IMG/VR virus record: IMGVR_UViG_3300047510_000513
Span: 1 to 31,870 of that record
From: a virus
DNA length: 31,870 bases
Reading direction: 5' to 3' (one strand)
The notes under the pieces were generated by a model, which worked only from the letters and a program-made list of their open reading frames with translations, did not search any database and was not told the origin of the DNA. The translations under genes were made by a program, and so were the position numbers. Shown here piece after piece: positions 14,978 to 21,612 of this stretch. Each line of letters starts with the position of its first letter. Positions within the stretch are counted from its first letter, which is position 1.

Positions 14978-15894
14978 TTTCTCATATGACGCCAAGCTGA
15001 GCCGTCTTCGAGTTCACTAAACTTCCAATGAAACATCGATATTCTTTCTAGCCATTGTTGTCTATCAAAATCATCTGGATTTTCTATTTTACTAAAGTCT
15101 GTATTTGCAACATCTTTACATTGACTTTTTACTGGGTCTGTAATAAATCCACGATATCCTTTGATAATAGGTCCTACAATTGCACTGCTATTATGATTAA
15201 CCACTGCCCAGGCATTTGCTAAATCGGTTTCTAAAGAATTGTTAAAATTACTGATCGATACATTTGGCAAGTTTTTTATTAAGGTTTTTCTAGGATCTAA
15301 ATAGATTTTAGCCTGTTTGTCTCCAGGATGCGGTCTAATTAAAATTGGTCGGCTTGAATGTTTTCTAATTTTTTTAATTGTATCCAACGCCCATTGTTGT
15401 GTGTCTACGCCGCCCATACTCCAGCCGCCTTTTCTTTGTAACATTAAAAGTATATGCTTGCCGTGTGGTTTTATGTTTTCTATATTGATCTTACAATCTC
15501 TAGATATTTGTTGCCATCTAGCAGGATCTACTTTATCGTCACAATAGATTCCTGTATTAGGAAAAACTCCGTTGAAACTATATCGTAGATATCCGTGAGG
15601 ATTGATTTTGTTTGAATACAAAAACAAATTTGCATCAGCAACTACTACATATTTTTTGTTTTTTAGTTGAGTATCGATTATTTGTTTTCTTAACTTTAAA
15701 TGCGGAGACGAGATATCATCATATACCCACCCTTGTATAACTCCTACATCTGCAGACAATACTTTGCCGGTATTTTCTATTATTCCTTCGTCGCTGTTTT
15801 TTACAACACCGGTGATAAATTTTAATAAAAGATCTGTTTTTTGCTGATTGGTATTGTTTGCTGGAACAGTTTTAAGATAACTAACTATCTTCAT
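14965..15894 (-). CDS. Capsule/Kdo-transferase-like GT-B protein, paralog B
   Basis: A 309-aa protein with 'WALDTIKKIRKHSSRPILIR' leading to 'RPHPGDK' (HP motif), then 'NAWAVVNHNSSAIVGPIIKG' for the donor-sugar side and the shared C-terminus 'DRQQWLERISMFHWKFSELE' followed by 'DGSAWRHM'. It is about 30 aa longer than paralog A at the N-terminus. The sequence order fits GT-B-type capsule synthesis proteins (KpsC/KpsS group, which transfer Kdo), but assignment is from these motifs only. The start overlaps the stop of paralog C by 14 bases. A candidate user of CMP-Kdo made by the phage KdsA/KdsB, which is inference. Confidence 0.72.
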   Translation of the reverse strand: MKIVSYLKTVPANNTNQQKTDLLLKFITGVVKNSDEGIIENTGKVLSADVGVIQGWVYDDISSPHLKLRKQIIDTQLKNKKYVVVADANLFLYSNKINPHGYLRYSFNGVFPNTGIYCDDKVDPARWQQISRDCKINIENIKPHGKHILLMLQRKGGWSMGGVDTQQWALDTIKKIRKHSSRPILIRPHPGDKQAKIYLDPRKTLIKNLPNVSISNFNNSLETDLANAWAVVNHNSSAIVGPIIKGYRGFITDPVKSQCKDVANTDFSKIENPDDFDRQQWLERISMFHWKFSELEDGSAWRHMRNYCQ

Positions 15895-16693
15895 TTAGTA
15901 TGCTCCATGCAAATCCGTTTTGCATTTCGGTAGCAGTAAACTGACAATAAGACAAGTGTGCTGCAAATCTAACAGTTTCTTCTTTGGTGGGCAAATATAA
16001 ACTATTGATCTGTTTAAGTTCGGTATTACACAATACAGAAGCAGCGTTTGGTGCTAGTGTTATAGCCGGTACACTGTAAAGTAATGCTTCGGTTGCTGCA
16101 ATGCTGTTAAACGTAACCAAGCAATATGCATCATCTAATGCATTCCAAATTGTATTCGTTGTAACTCTTTCAGACCGATCAGGTTTGAGTCTAACTTCAA
16201 TTGGACGATCAGTATATGTCTTAATTGTATCAATAGTTTCCTTTAACCAAACGTCAAGATCTTTTTCATAAAACTTCATTACTTTGTCAGACGGCGGACA
16301 TATTAAAATTTTACTACCAGTCTGTCTAGTTCTATTTTTGTATTTCCAGTTTAACTTTCTTAGTCTATCAAGATCTCTGTCTTTTATAGGTCCTAAGTTT
16401 TGTAATGCATTTTTAGTAATACGATGATAGTCTTTTTTTGTATTAGGTTGAATATATCCTGAATCAACAGCATAAAAATCTATTTTATTTTCTAAACAAT
16501 ATTTTATAGCTTTCTGGCCACGTCCGCCTAGTCCACGAATTACCAGGGTGTTGCCGGTGCCTTTTTTTAATTCAAAATTACATATACGTCCGCCCGAACC
16601 CAATATAAATGATTGGAGATAAGGATCATATTGCAATCCCTTGACTTCGTAGTTAAATCCGTCGGATGCAATTGCTGCAACTTTTATTCCCAT
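15881..16693 (-). CDS. Capsule/Kdo-transferase-like GT-B protein, paralog C (possibly fused upstream)
   Basis: A 270-aa protein from the ATG at 16693, or the C-terminal part of a longer protein (see the A10 finding). 'WLKETIDTIKTYTDRPIEVR' aligns with paralogs A and B, but its HP motif is degenerate ('RLKPDRSE'), which may mean altered activity. 'DDAYCLVTFNSIAATEALLY' followed by 'SVPAITLAP' is the clearest sugar-donor block of the three. The N-terminus 'GLGGRGQKAIKYCLENKIDF' resembles the corresponding part of paralogs. The ATG has only a distant GAGG (11-base gap), and the frame stays open upstream to 16888 with no ATG/GTG/TTG, so the true start is uncertain. Confidence 0.7.
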   Translation of the reverse strand: MGIKVAAIASDGFNYEVKGLQYDPYLQSFILGSGGRICNFELKKGTGNTLVIRGLGGRGQKAIKYCLENKIDFYAVDSGYIQPNTKKDYHRITKNALQNLGPIKDRDLDRLRKLNWKYKNRTRQTGSKILICPPSDKVMKFYEKDLDVWLKETIDTIKTYTDRPIEVRLKPDRSERVTTNTIWNALDDAYCLVTFNSIAATEALLYSVPAITLAPNAASVLCNTELKQINSLYLPTKEETVRFAAHLSYCQFTATEMQNGFAWSILNEDS

Positions 16694-16830
16694 AAACGTA
16701 TCAACCTCTTTTTTTAATTCTGTGTTGTCATAAATCTCATGTTCAGGATCAATTAACGTATTTAAGTATGACTTTAAAATAGACTTAACAGTTTTTGTAA
16801 ATGTTAAATCGTCAATCGACTTGGGTCTGT

Positions 16831-17586
16831 CTAGCTCTTTTGTAAATTTTTTTTTTGAACTTCTAATTCGTTTCTTAAGTATAGTCTTTCAACACGATAC
16901 CATTCGTTAGCATATTCGCAGTTTTCGTATTGTTTAAACCACGGGCCGCCTTCTGTATAATGCAATGCTTTTGGTGATCCGTCTTTGGGTTCTTTATACC
17001 ATCCTACTAGCCAATTGTATTCGTGGCTTAGTTTTCCAATTTCTTCATTGTCGAGCCAACTAAATCTGTGCAAAAAGGCACCGGTTTTATGAGGATCATT
17101 TACAAAATCCTTTGTAACCTGTTTATTACTAGGATGCCCGCAGTTTATAAGCATCATGCTTGACCAATTTTTTCTTGGATATTGAGTTTGTTTCTGTCCA
17201 TCCATCTTAACACCCTCATCGGGTGTGTAATCGTGCTGGGCACACATGATGGCGTATTTGTCGTCGGCTTGATCAAATATATTTTTTACATCGTCAAGAA
17301 ATACAAAATCACAATCGATAAACAATGCCCATCCGTCAAAGTTGTTCAATTCTGGAATTAAAAATCTAGTAAAGGTAAATTCGGTTGCAGCAAGAGCATC
17401 TACATCTCTCCAATACAATCCGTCTTTTCTAAGTACCTTTTGCTTTAATGGAATAACTTCAACTGGAACACTTGCAAGATTTTCTATACTTAACTTAGCA
17501 ACTTGATATGCAATATCTTCTCTGCTGTCCCAACCTATGTAAACTCTTAACGGATTAACTTCTACGTTCAATATCACTCTCCACAC
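16831..17586 (-). CDS. GT-A-type glycosyltransferase, ends at an A10 tract
   Basis: A 251-aa protein with 'LRVYIGWDSREDIAYQVAKL' at 13-32, 'WALFIDCDFVFLDDV' (DCD 91-93) and 'ALHYTEGGPWF', the acceptor-end motif common to GT8-like enzymes, and a 'FLHRFSWLDNEEIG' segment. It is unlike the four DAD paralogs in length and detail. The ATG at 17586 overlaps the upstream cytidylyltransferase gene by 32 bases; a later start (about 17571 or 17556) is possible. The ORF ends soon after a run of ten A on the coding strand (plus-strand positions 16847-16856); the -1 frame after this run stays open into paralog C, so the C-terminus is either natural here or truncated. Confidence 0.78.
   Translation of the reverse strand: MWRVILNVEVNPLRVYIGWDSREDIAYQVAKLSIENLASVPVEVIPLKQKVLRKDGLYWRDVDALAATEFTFTRFLIPELNNFDGWALFIDCDFVFLDDVKNIFDQADDKYAIMCAQHDYTPDEGVKMDGQKQTQYPRKNWSSMMLINCGHPSNKQVTKDFVNDPHKTGAFLHRFSWLDNEEIGKLSHEYNWLVGWYKEPKDGSPKALHYTEGGPWFKQYENCEYANEWYRVERLYLRNELEVQKKNLQKS
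16847..16856 (-). other. A10 homopolymer (coding strand), candidate -1 slippage site
   Basis: On the minus strand the glycosyltransferase reads CAA AAA AAA AAT, which contains A-AAA-AAA in the phase of a classical -1 slippery heptamer. Slipping back one base continues into a frame open from 16888 to 15881 that runs straight into paralog C. A single added A would give the same fusion, so an indel or assembly error in the homopolymer is also possible. No downstream stimulatory hairpin is obvious. Confidence 0.6.
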
Positions 17587-18328
17587 ATTCTTCGCCGTAT
17601 TGCACTTCTAAAATGTGACATAATTCATCTGTGCAATTATAGGCCTTGTGCCATACTTTATTTTCTATTATGTAGCCCGAATTTAATTCTGACAATGTAA
17701 TTTTTTGACCGATATTATTGTATTCTGTTTCTAAAACGCATTTGCCTTTAAGAACATACCAGTGTTCAGATCTTAAAAAATGTCTTTGCATTGAAAGACT
17801 CTTTCCAGGTTCGATAACTAGTTCTTTTACTTTATAGCCCGGCTTGTCGTCGAGCACTCTATACCAACCCCAGTTACGCACTGTCTTTGGATTTTTCCAT
17901 TCTTCTAGAATCCAACTACTAGAATTCTTTTTGTCATCGCCGCCTACGCTCCATGCAAATTCTACCCTTGGATGATTTCCGTATTTGATTACTTCAGGTA
18001 TATTTCCTGGATTTCTGTCGCCGCCATTGGCTACAATTATCTTTGTGTCCATTCCTGTTAACTCAAGAATTTTTTCTATACAATGATTACTGCTGCCGAT
18101 TTCATCATCTTCAAAACCTAAAACTTGATCAACCATTCTAAGATTTCGAATAATGTTTGTTCTCTCTGCAAAAGGCATAAATGGTCTGCCTTTTTTTCTA
18201 ACTAACCATGCGTCAGAATTTACACCAACCCATAGTTCGTCACCTAATTTTTTAGCTTCTTCAAAATAAGAAACATGTCCGCTGTGTAAAGGGTCAAAGC
18301 CGCCTGAAACTAATACTATTGTTTTCAT
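17555..18328 (-). CDS. Nucleotidyltransferase fused to phosphomannose-isomerase-type cupin
   Basis: A 257-aa two-domain protein. Residues 1-140 are a cytidylyltransferase-like (HldE C-terminal/TagD) domain: 'GGFDPLHSGHV' (9-19, HxGH at 15-18), 'GVNSDAWLVRKKGRPFM' (35-51) and 'KNSSSWILE' (134-142). Residues 150-257 match the C-terminal isomerase/cupin domain of type II mannose-6-phosphate isomerase/mannose-1-phosphate guanylyltransferases: 'NWGWYRVLDD', 'YKVKELVIEPGKSLSMQRHF', 'LRSEHWYVLKG', 'NSGYIIENKVWH' and 'EVQYGEE'. One His of the usual HxH is Leu185. The pairing is unusual; it suggests activation of a sugar phosphate plus isomerisation or binding. Substrate unknown. Confidence 0.85.
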   Translation of the reverse strand: MKTIVLVSGGFDPLHSGHVSYFEEAKKLGDELWVGVNSDAWLVRKKGRPFMPFAERTNIIRNLRMVDQVLGFEDDEIGSSNHCIEKILELTGMDTKIIVANGGDRNPGNIPEVIKYGNHPRVEFAWSVGGDDKKNSSSWILEEWKNPKTVRNWGWYRVLDDKPGYKVKELVIEPGKSLSMQRHFLRSEHWYVLKGKCVLETEYNNIGQKITLSELNSGYIIENKVWHKAYNCTDELCHILEVQYGEECVESDIERRS

Positions 18329-18343
18329 AAAGTTATTTAATAG

Positions 18344-18970
18344 TTACCAGCCAAATATGTAGTCTTTTCTGACATTGGTAATTTCTTTTGCACCTTGGCT
18401 TTTTAAATAAGTGCCTGCACAATACTCTGTATCAGAATGTTGCTCAACAACAATGATAGGTTTGTATTTTAAAATAGTTTCAATACCGCCCTTTAGTACT
18501 TCTAATTCGTAGCGTTCGCAATCAATTTTAAGAAGGCCAAACTTGGGTAAATTTAAATCATCTAACCGTTTTATTTGAATACTACCGTTGCCTATTGAAT
18601 TATCTTTAACAAAACTCATACCTGTATTTTCATTATTAATTTCGATGTCAACGGTACTATTGATATTTCCTAATGCACATTTATACAGTTCTACATTTAG
18701 GCCTTGTGTGTTTCTTTCTAAACACTCGTATACTTGATCGACTGGTTCAAATGCGATAATTTTTTTAAATTTCTTAGATAACGGAACAGTAAATAGTCCA
18801 ACGTTTGCACCTACATCAATACATACTTCAAAATCAGTTACATACTTGTATGACTCTTCTCTAACAAGGTCTTGATATTCGGCAGGACCGCCTTGACTAA
18901 TACGTTTTGTAATTAATCTTTCAAAATGTGTATCAGTGTCAGGCATCCAATAATTATAAACTTTTTTCAT
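18344..18970 (-). CDS. FkbM-family methyltransferase
   Basis: A 208-aa SAM-dependent methyltransferase: motif I 'CIDVGANVGLFT' at 50-61, acidic 'FEPVDQVYECLERN' at 74-87, and post-motif 'LLKIDCERYELEVLKG' are the standard signature of FkbM enzymes, which O-methylate sugars of surface glycans or natural products. Its start overlaps the preceding glycosyltransferase by 4 bases. It is a second, less divergent FkbM member besides the one at 5634. The acceptor is not visible; methylation of phage- or host-derived glycan is inference from context. Confidence 0.85.
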   Translation of the reverse strand: MKKVYNYWMPDTDTHFERLITKRISQGGPAEYQDLVREESYKYVTDFEVCIDVGANVGLFTVPLSKKFKKIIAFEPVDQVYECLERNTQGLNVELYKCALGNINSTVDIEINNENTGMSFVKDNSIGNGSIQIKRLDDLNLPKFGLLKIDCERYELEVLKGGIETILKYKPIIVVEQHSDTEYCAGTYLKSQGAKEITNVRKDYIFGW

Positions 18971-19623
18971 TCTTGCACCTTATATTTGTTGTATTCTTTA
19001 AGATACTTATCTGTTTCTTTTTGATCACCCTTGAGAGTTAAAAAATAACTATTTTTTTTATTTTTTCCTATTGCCATCCATTCTAAAGGAAGCTGTATAA
19101 AATTATATTGAACGGACAGTTCTTTTAATATTTCTTGATCCCGTCCCCATTTCCATTCCTCTATTGGTATTCTTTTGAGATAATTTGCAAAATCGTATCT
19201 AAAATTATTATTTGTAAAAGTTACAAAGCCTGCAAGCCATCTGTTATCTTTTTTATGAGATAATACATATTGTTCTTTAAAAAGTTTTTTAAAATCCTTT
19301 TCTGTAATTAATTTTGTACAAATAGTATCAGCATCAATAACTACAACGTTTTCTTCTAACAAAAAGTTGTTAGCAACAACTAAAAATCTAACTGCTTGCA
19401 AATAAGAAATTTTTGATTCTTTACTAATAAAGTTAATTGATTCATTTGTAATATTTACACCTTCTAAAACATTATTTTTAGTTGGATTTACAATATGACA
19501 ATGTAAAGAAATAAATGGAGCGTATTTTTTTAAACTTTCTAATAAAGTAATGCCCCAATCGTCAAAGTATTTTTGATCACATCCGATTAAAATATTATAA
19601 GGTTGCATCTTCCATTCCTGCAA
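18967..19623 (-). CDS. GT-A-type glycosyltransferase (phage paralog family)
   Basis: A 218-aa protein, the shortest of the four DAD-family glycosyltransferases. 'YNILIGCDQKYFDDWGITLL' (9-28) parallels the N-termini at 7884, 8627 and 14159; 'VVVIDADTICT' gives the DxD (97-99); 'FLTLKGDQKETDKYLKEYNK' ends the protein with the KGDxK motif. It starts within the 3' end of uvsY (29-base overlap from the ATG at 19623; an alternative ATG at 19608 gives a 14-base overlap), so uvsY sits at the border of the sugar island. Substrates unknown. Confidence 0.75.
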   Translation of the reverse strand: MQEWKMQPYNILIGCDQKYFDDWGITLLESLKKYAPFISLHCHIVNPTKNNVLEGVNITNESINFISKESKISYLQAVRFLVVANNFLLEENVVVIDADTICTKLITEKDFKKLFKEQYVLSHKKDNRWLAGFVTFTNNNFRYDFANYLKRIPIEEWKWGRDQEILKELSVQYNFIQLPLEWMAIGKNKKNSYFLTLKGDQKETDKYLKEYNKYKVQE

Positions 19624-20050
19624 CTCGCAACTTTACAATGTTAGTTAATTGCCATTGCTTTTGATCTAGTGCTTTAAGAACACCTAGCCACTTGTTTCTA
19701 ATCAATGCAAATTCGTTGATAATTTTTTCGTAATCGCAAATATCTGGTTCACCGTCAACATATTTTTCAACATCTCGACTGCTTAATGCACGTTGATAGT
19801 TTTCTAGATATTTTTTAAAATGAATACTACGAAGTTTTCTTAACTCAATATTGAGATATTCGAGTATTGCTTCAAGTTCTTGAAGTTGGTTGAATCTATG
19901 TTCAACAATACCAGGCATACTAGCGGCAGCTTTTTCAATACTGCCGCTAATCTTTACTTCACTACGAGCAACATTTAGTTCATCCTCAAAGTGTTGTATT
20001 GCTGCTGGAATCTCTGTGATATTTCGGCTAACCCGACTATACCATCCCAT
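19595..20050 (-). CDS. uvsY: UvsY-like recombination mediator
   Basis: A 151-aa protein that in T4 helps load UvsX on gp32-covered single-stranded DNA. Residues 1-60 are helical and the second half has the recognisable UvsY region of marine T4-like phages: 'LRKLRSIHFKKYLENYQRAL', 'SSRDVEKYVDGEPDI' and 'LKALDQKQWQLTNIVKLRVA', with the ending 'AGMEDATL'. The ATG at 20050 shares its base with the stop of the upstream 75-aa gene (TAATG). The order uvsX, small gene, uvsY is compact. Its 3' end overlaps a glycosyltransferase gene, so a sugar island has been inserted immediately after it. Confidence 0.85.
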   Translation of the reverse strand: MGWYSRVSRNITEIPAAIQHFEDELNVARSEVKISGSIEKAAASMPGIVEHRFNQLQELEAILEYLNIELRKLRSIHFKKYLENYQRALSSRDVEKYVDGEPDICDYEKIINEFALIRNKWLGVLKALDQKQWQLTNIVKLRVAGMEDATL

Positions 20051-20277
20051 TAATCATCCTCGTCTTCATCAACATCGCTATCTAAATCTAGATAGTAGGT
20101 AATTGCTAAATCTAAATGTTTGTCTGTTCCTAATAACTCTTTGAAAATTAAATCATCAACACCATAGTCTGCCATCAAGTCAACAAACTTTTCGGCTGCA
20201 ATGTCTAGATTTTTTTTATCAAGATAAGACTTGAACATCATCCAAATATCGGCAATCTGTTCTTCATTCATCAGCAT
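20050..20277 (-). CDS. Small acidic protein between uvsX and uvsY
   Basis: A 75-aa protein ('MLMNEEQIADIWMMFKSYLD...') with a strongly acidic C-terminus 'LDLDSDVDEDEDD'. The ATG at 20277 has GAGGAG 4 bases upstream inside the end of uvsX; the second ATG at 20271 has the same site at 10 bases and may be the true start. The upstream frame extends to 20298 but lacks a ribosome site there. Overlaps uvsX by 14 bases. The helical N-terminal region and acidic tail could suit interaction with DNA-binding partners or mimicry, but no function can be assigned. Confidence 0.7.
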   Translation of the reverse strand: MLMNEEQIADIWMMFKSYLDKKNLDIAAEKFVDLMADYGVDDLIFKELLGTDKHLDLAITYYLDLDSDVDEDEDD

Positions 20278-21355
20278 GGAACTCCTCGTTATGATCAATC
20301 ACAGCTTCTTCGTCTGTGTTGTCGATATTTACCATTTGTGCTTCTTTTGCTGGTAGATCGTCTATGATCATTTCGAGTAATTCACCTGTCCAATTTTTAC
20401 GATATTCTAGTGTTTCGTTGCCTTCGCTGCTGATATACTTGTAGCGGTTGCCTTGCTTTTCTAGCAGGCCTTTTGCTTCAAACAGATCAAACAATCCGCT
20501 GTAAGGATCCATGCCAGTTTCATATGGAATCTTAACCTGTACGCTTTCAAACGGTTTAGCATAACGTGTTTTCATAACTTTACAAGCTGCTCTAATACCT
20601 TGTACAGTTGAAGTTTTGTTGCCGTCTTCGTCTTCTTTTAGTTTTAGCTTTTTCATAGCTACAACCATTGAACTTGCATACACAAAGCCCGAACCACCCG
20701 AAATCTTGTCATCAGGATCAAACATGTCTTGACTTGCATAAGTGTGGTTAGTAACAACCATACCTACATTGTGAGCACCAAACATGTTAACACAATTAGT
20801 AACCAGTGCTTTAAGTGCTTTGGCCTTACGACCCATATCACCCTTCATGTCACCTGCATCAAACTGATTGACTTCAGTAGGAGTCATCAGCATACCTAGG
20901 CTGTCAATGACAAACAATACCTTTGGACGATCTTTTTCATCCATTGCTCTGTAATCATCCATGAACGTCGAAATTGTTTTTGCAACGTCGTCGACCATAG
21001 CCATGTTTAGTTTTAGCAGTTTGTCTTCGCTGGTTTCAACACCGAGTGCTTGTAGCCAACTTTCGTCAAGAGCATTTTCGCTGTCAATAAGAACAACAAA
21101 GATGCCTTGCTCTTGAGCGTGTTTAACAATGTTACCTGATACGATATAACTCTTTCCTGCACCACTTTCGCCTGCAAATACACTTACTTTGCCCAGTGGA
21201 ATACCTTTGCGGAAATCTCCGCTGAGCAAGTAATTAAGAGCATAGTTACCTGTGCTGATCCAATCAGTAGGATCGTGAAACCCTGCACTCATACCTTTAA
21301 TAGATTTAGTTAGACTGTTTCTAAACTTACTTGGATCAAAAGATTTGGATGCCAT
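20264..21355 (-). CDS. uvsX: UvsX RecA-like recombinase
   Basis: A 363-aa strand-exchange protein. 'VFAGESGAGKSYIVSG' carries Walker A (GESGAGKS, 62-69), 'VVLIDSENALDE' (88-99), 'KVLFVIDSLGMLMTP' (145-159) the Walker B region, and the DNA-binding loop region around 'VNQFDAGDMKGDMGRKAKAL' after it. Works with gp32 and UvsY in recombination-dependent replication and repair. Length is close to T4 UvsX (about 390 aa). The start (TAATG) joins the preceding 62-aa gene; the end overlaps the 75-aa gene. High confidence. Confidence 0.95.
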   Translation of the reverse strand: MASKSFDPSKFRNSLTKSIKGMSAGFHDPTDWISTGNYALNYLLSGDFRKGIPLGKVSVFAGESGAGKSYIVSGNIVKHAQEQGIFVVLIDSENALDESWLQALGVETSEDKLLKLNMAMVDDVAKTISTFMDDYRAMDEKDRPKVLFVIDSLGMLMTPTEVNQFDAGDMKGDMGRKAKALKALVTNCVNMFGAHNVGMVVTNHTYASQDMFDPDDKISGGSGFVYASSMVVAMKKLKLKEDEDGNKTSTVQGIRAACKVMKTRYAKPFESVQVKIPYETGMDPYSGLFDLFEAKGLLEKQGNRYKYISSEGNETLEYRKNWTGELLEMIIDDLPAKEAQMVNIDNTDEEAVIDHNEEFHADE

Positions 21356-21543
21356 TAGCTACGCTCCATTTCCGATACTTCTTTGATTACAGTAATCAAA
21401 TCGTCCATAGTATTACAAAGAATTTTTGCAGTTGCCCAGTCATCGTTTTTGTCACGTCCTGGCACTTCGATCATGTATCCATTGTCATACATGTGTACAG
21501 TAAACGAGTCGTCTACTTTTTTAATTTTGTTTAGTTTTGCCAT
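21355..21543 (-). CDS. Small protein between gene 32 and uvsX
   Basis: A 62-aa protein ('MAKLNKIKKVDDSFTVHMYD...') with a basic N-terminus, two beta-like stretches ('SFTVHMYDNGYMIEVPGRD', 'ATAKILCN') and a short helix at the C-terminus. The ATG at 21543 has an AGGAG site 10 bases upstream and its stop shares a base with the uvsX start. I recall such a protein in marine T4-like phages at this position without a function. Its fixed position argues for cotranscription with uvsX after the gp32 hairpin. Confidence 0.7.
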   Translation of the reverse strand: MAKLNKIKKVDDSFTVHMYDNGYMIEVPGRDKNDDWATAKILCNTMDDLITVIKEVSEMERS

Positions 21544-21572
21544 TTATATTTCTCCTAAATTAAGCCTTAAAG

Positions 21573-21603
21573 TCTACAGGCTTGATTTGTTCAAGCCTGT
21601 AGA
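21573..21603 (-). terminator. 13-bp hairpin after gene 32
   Basis: Perfect inverted repeat TCTACAGGCTTGA / TCAAGCCTGTAGA with a 5-base loop, ten bases past the gp32 stop. It lacks a U-run, so it may be an mRNA 3'-end stabiliser, processing site or attenuator rather than an intrinsic terminator. Confidence 0.65.
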
Positions 21604-21612
21604 ATTGTTTGA

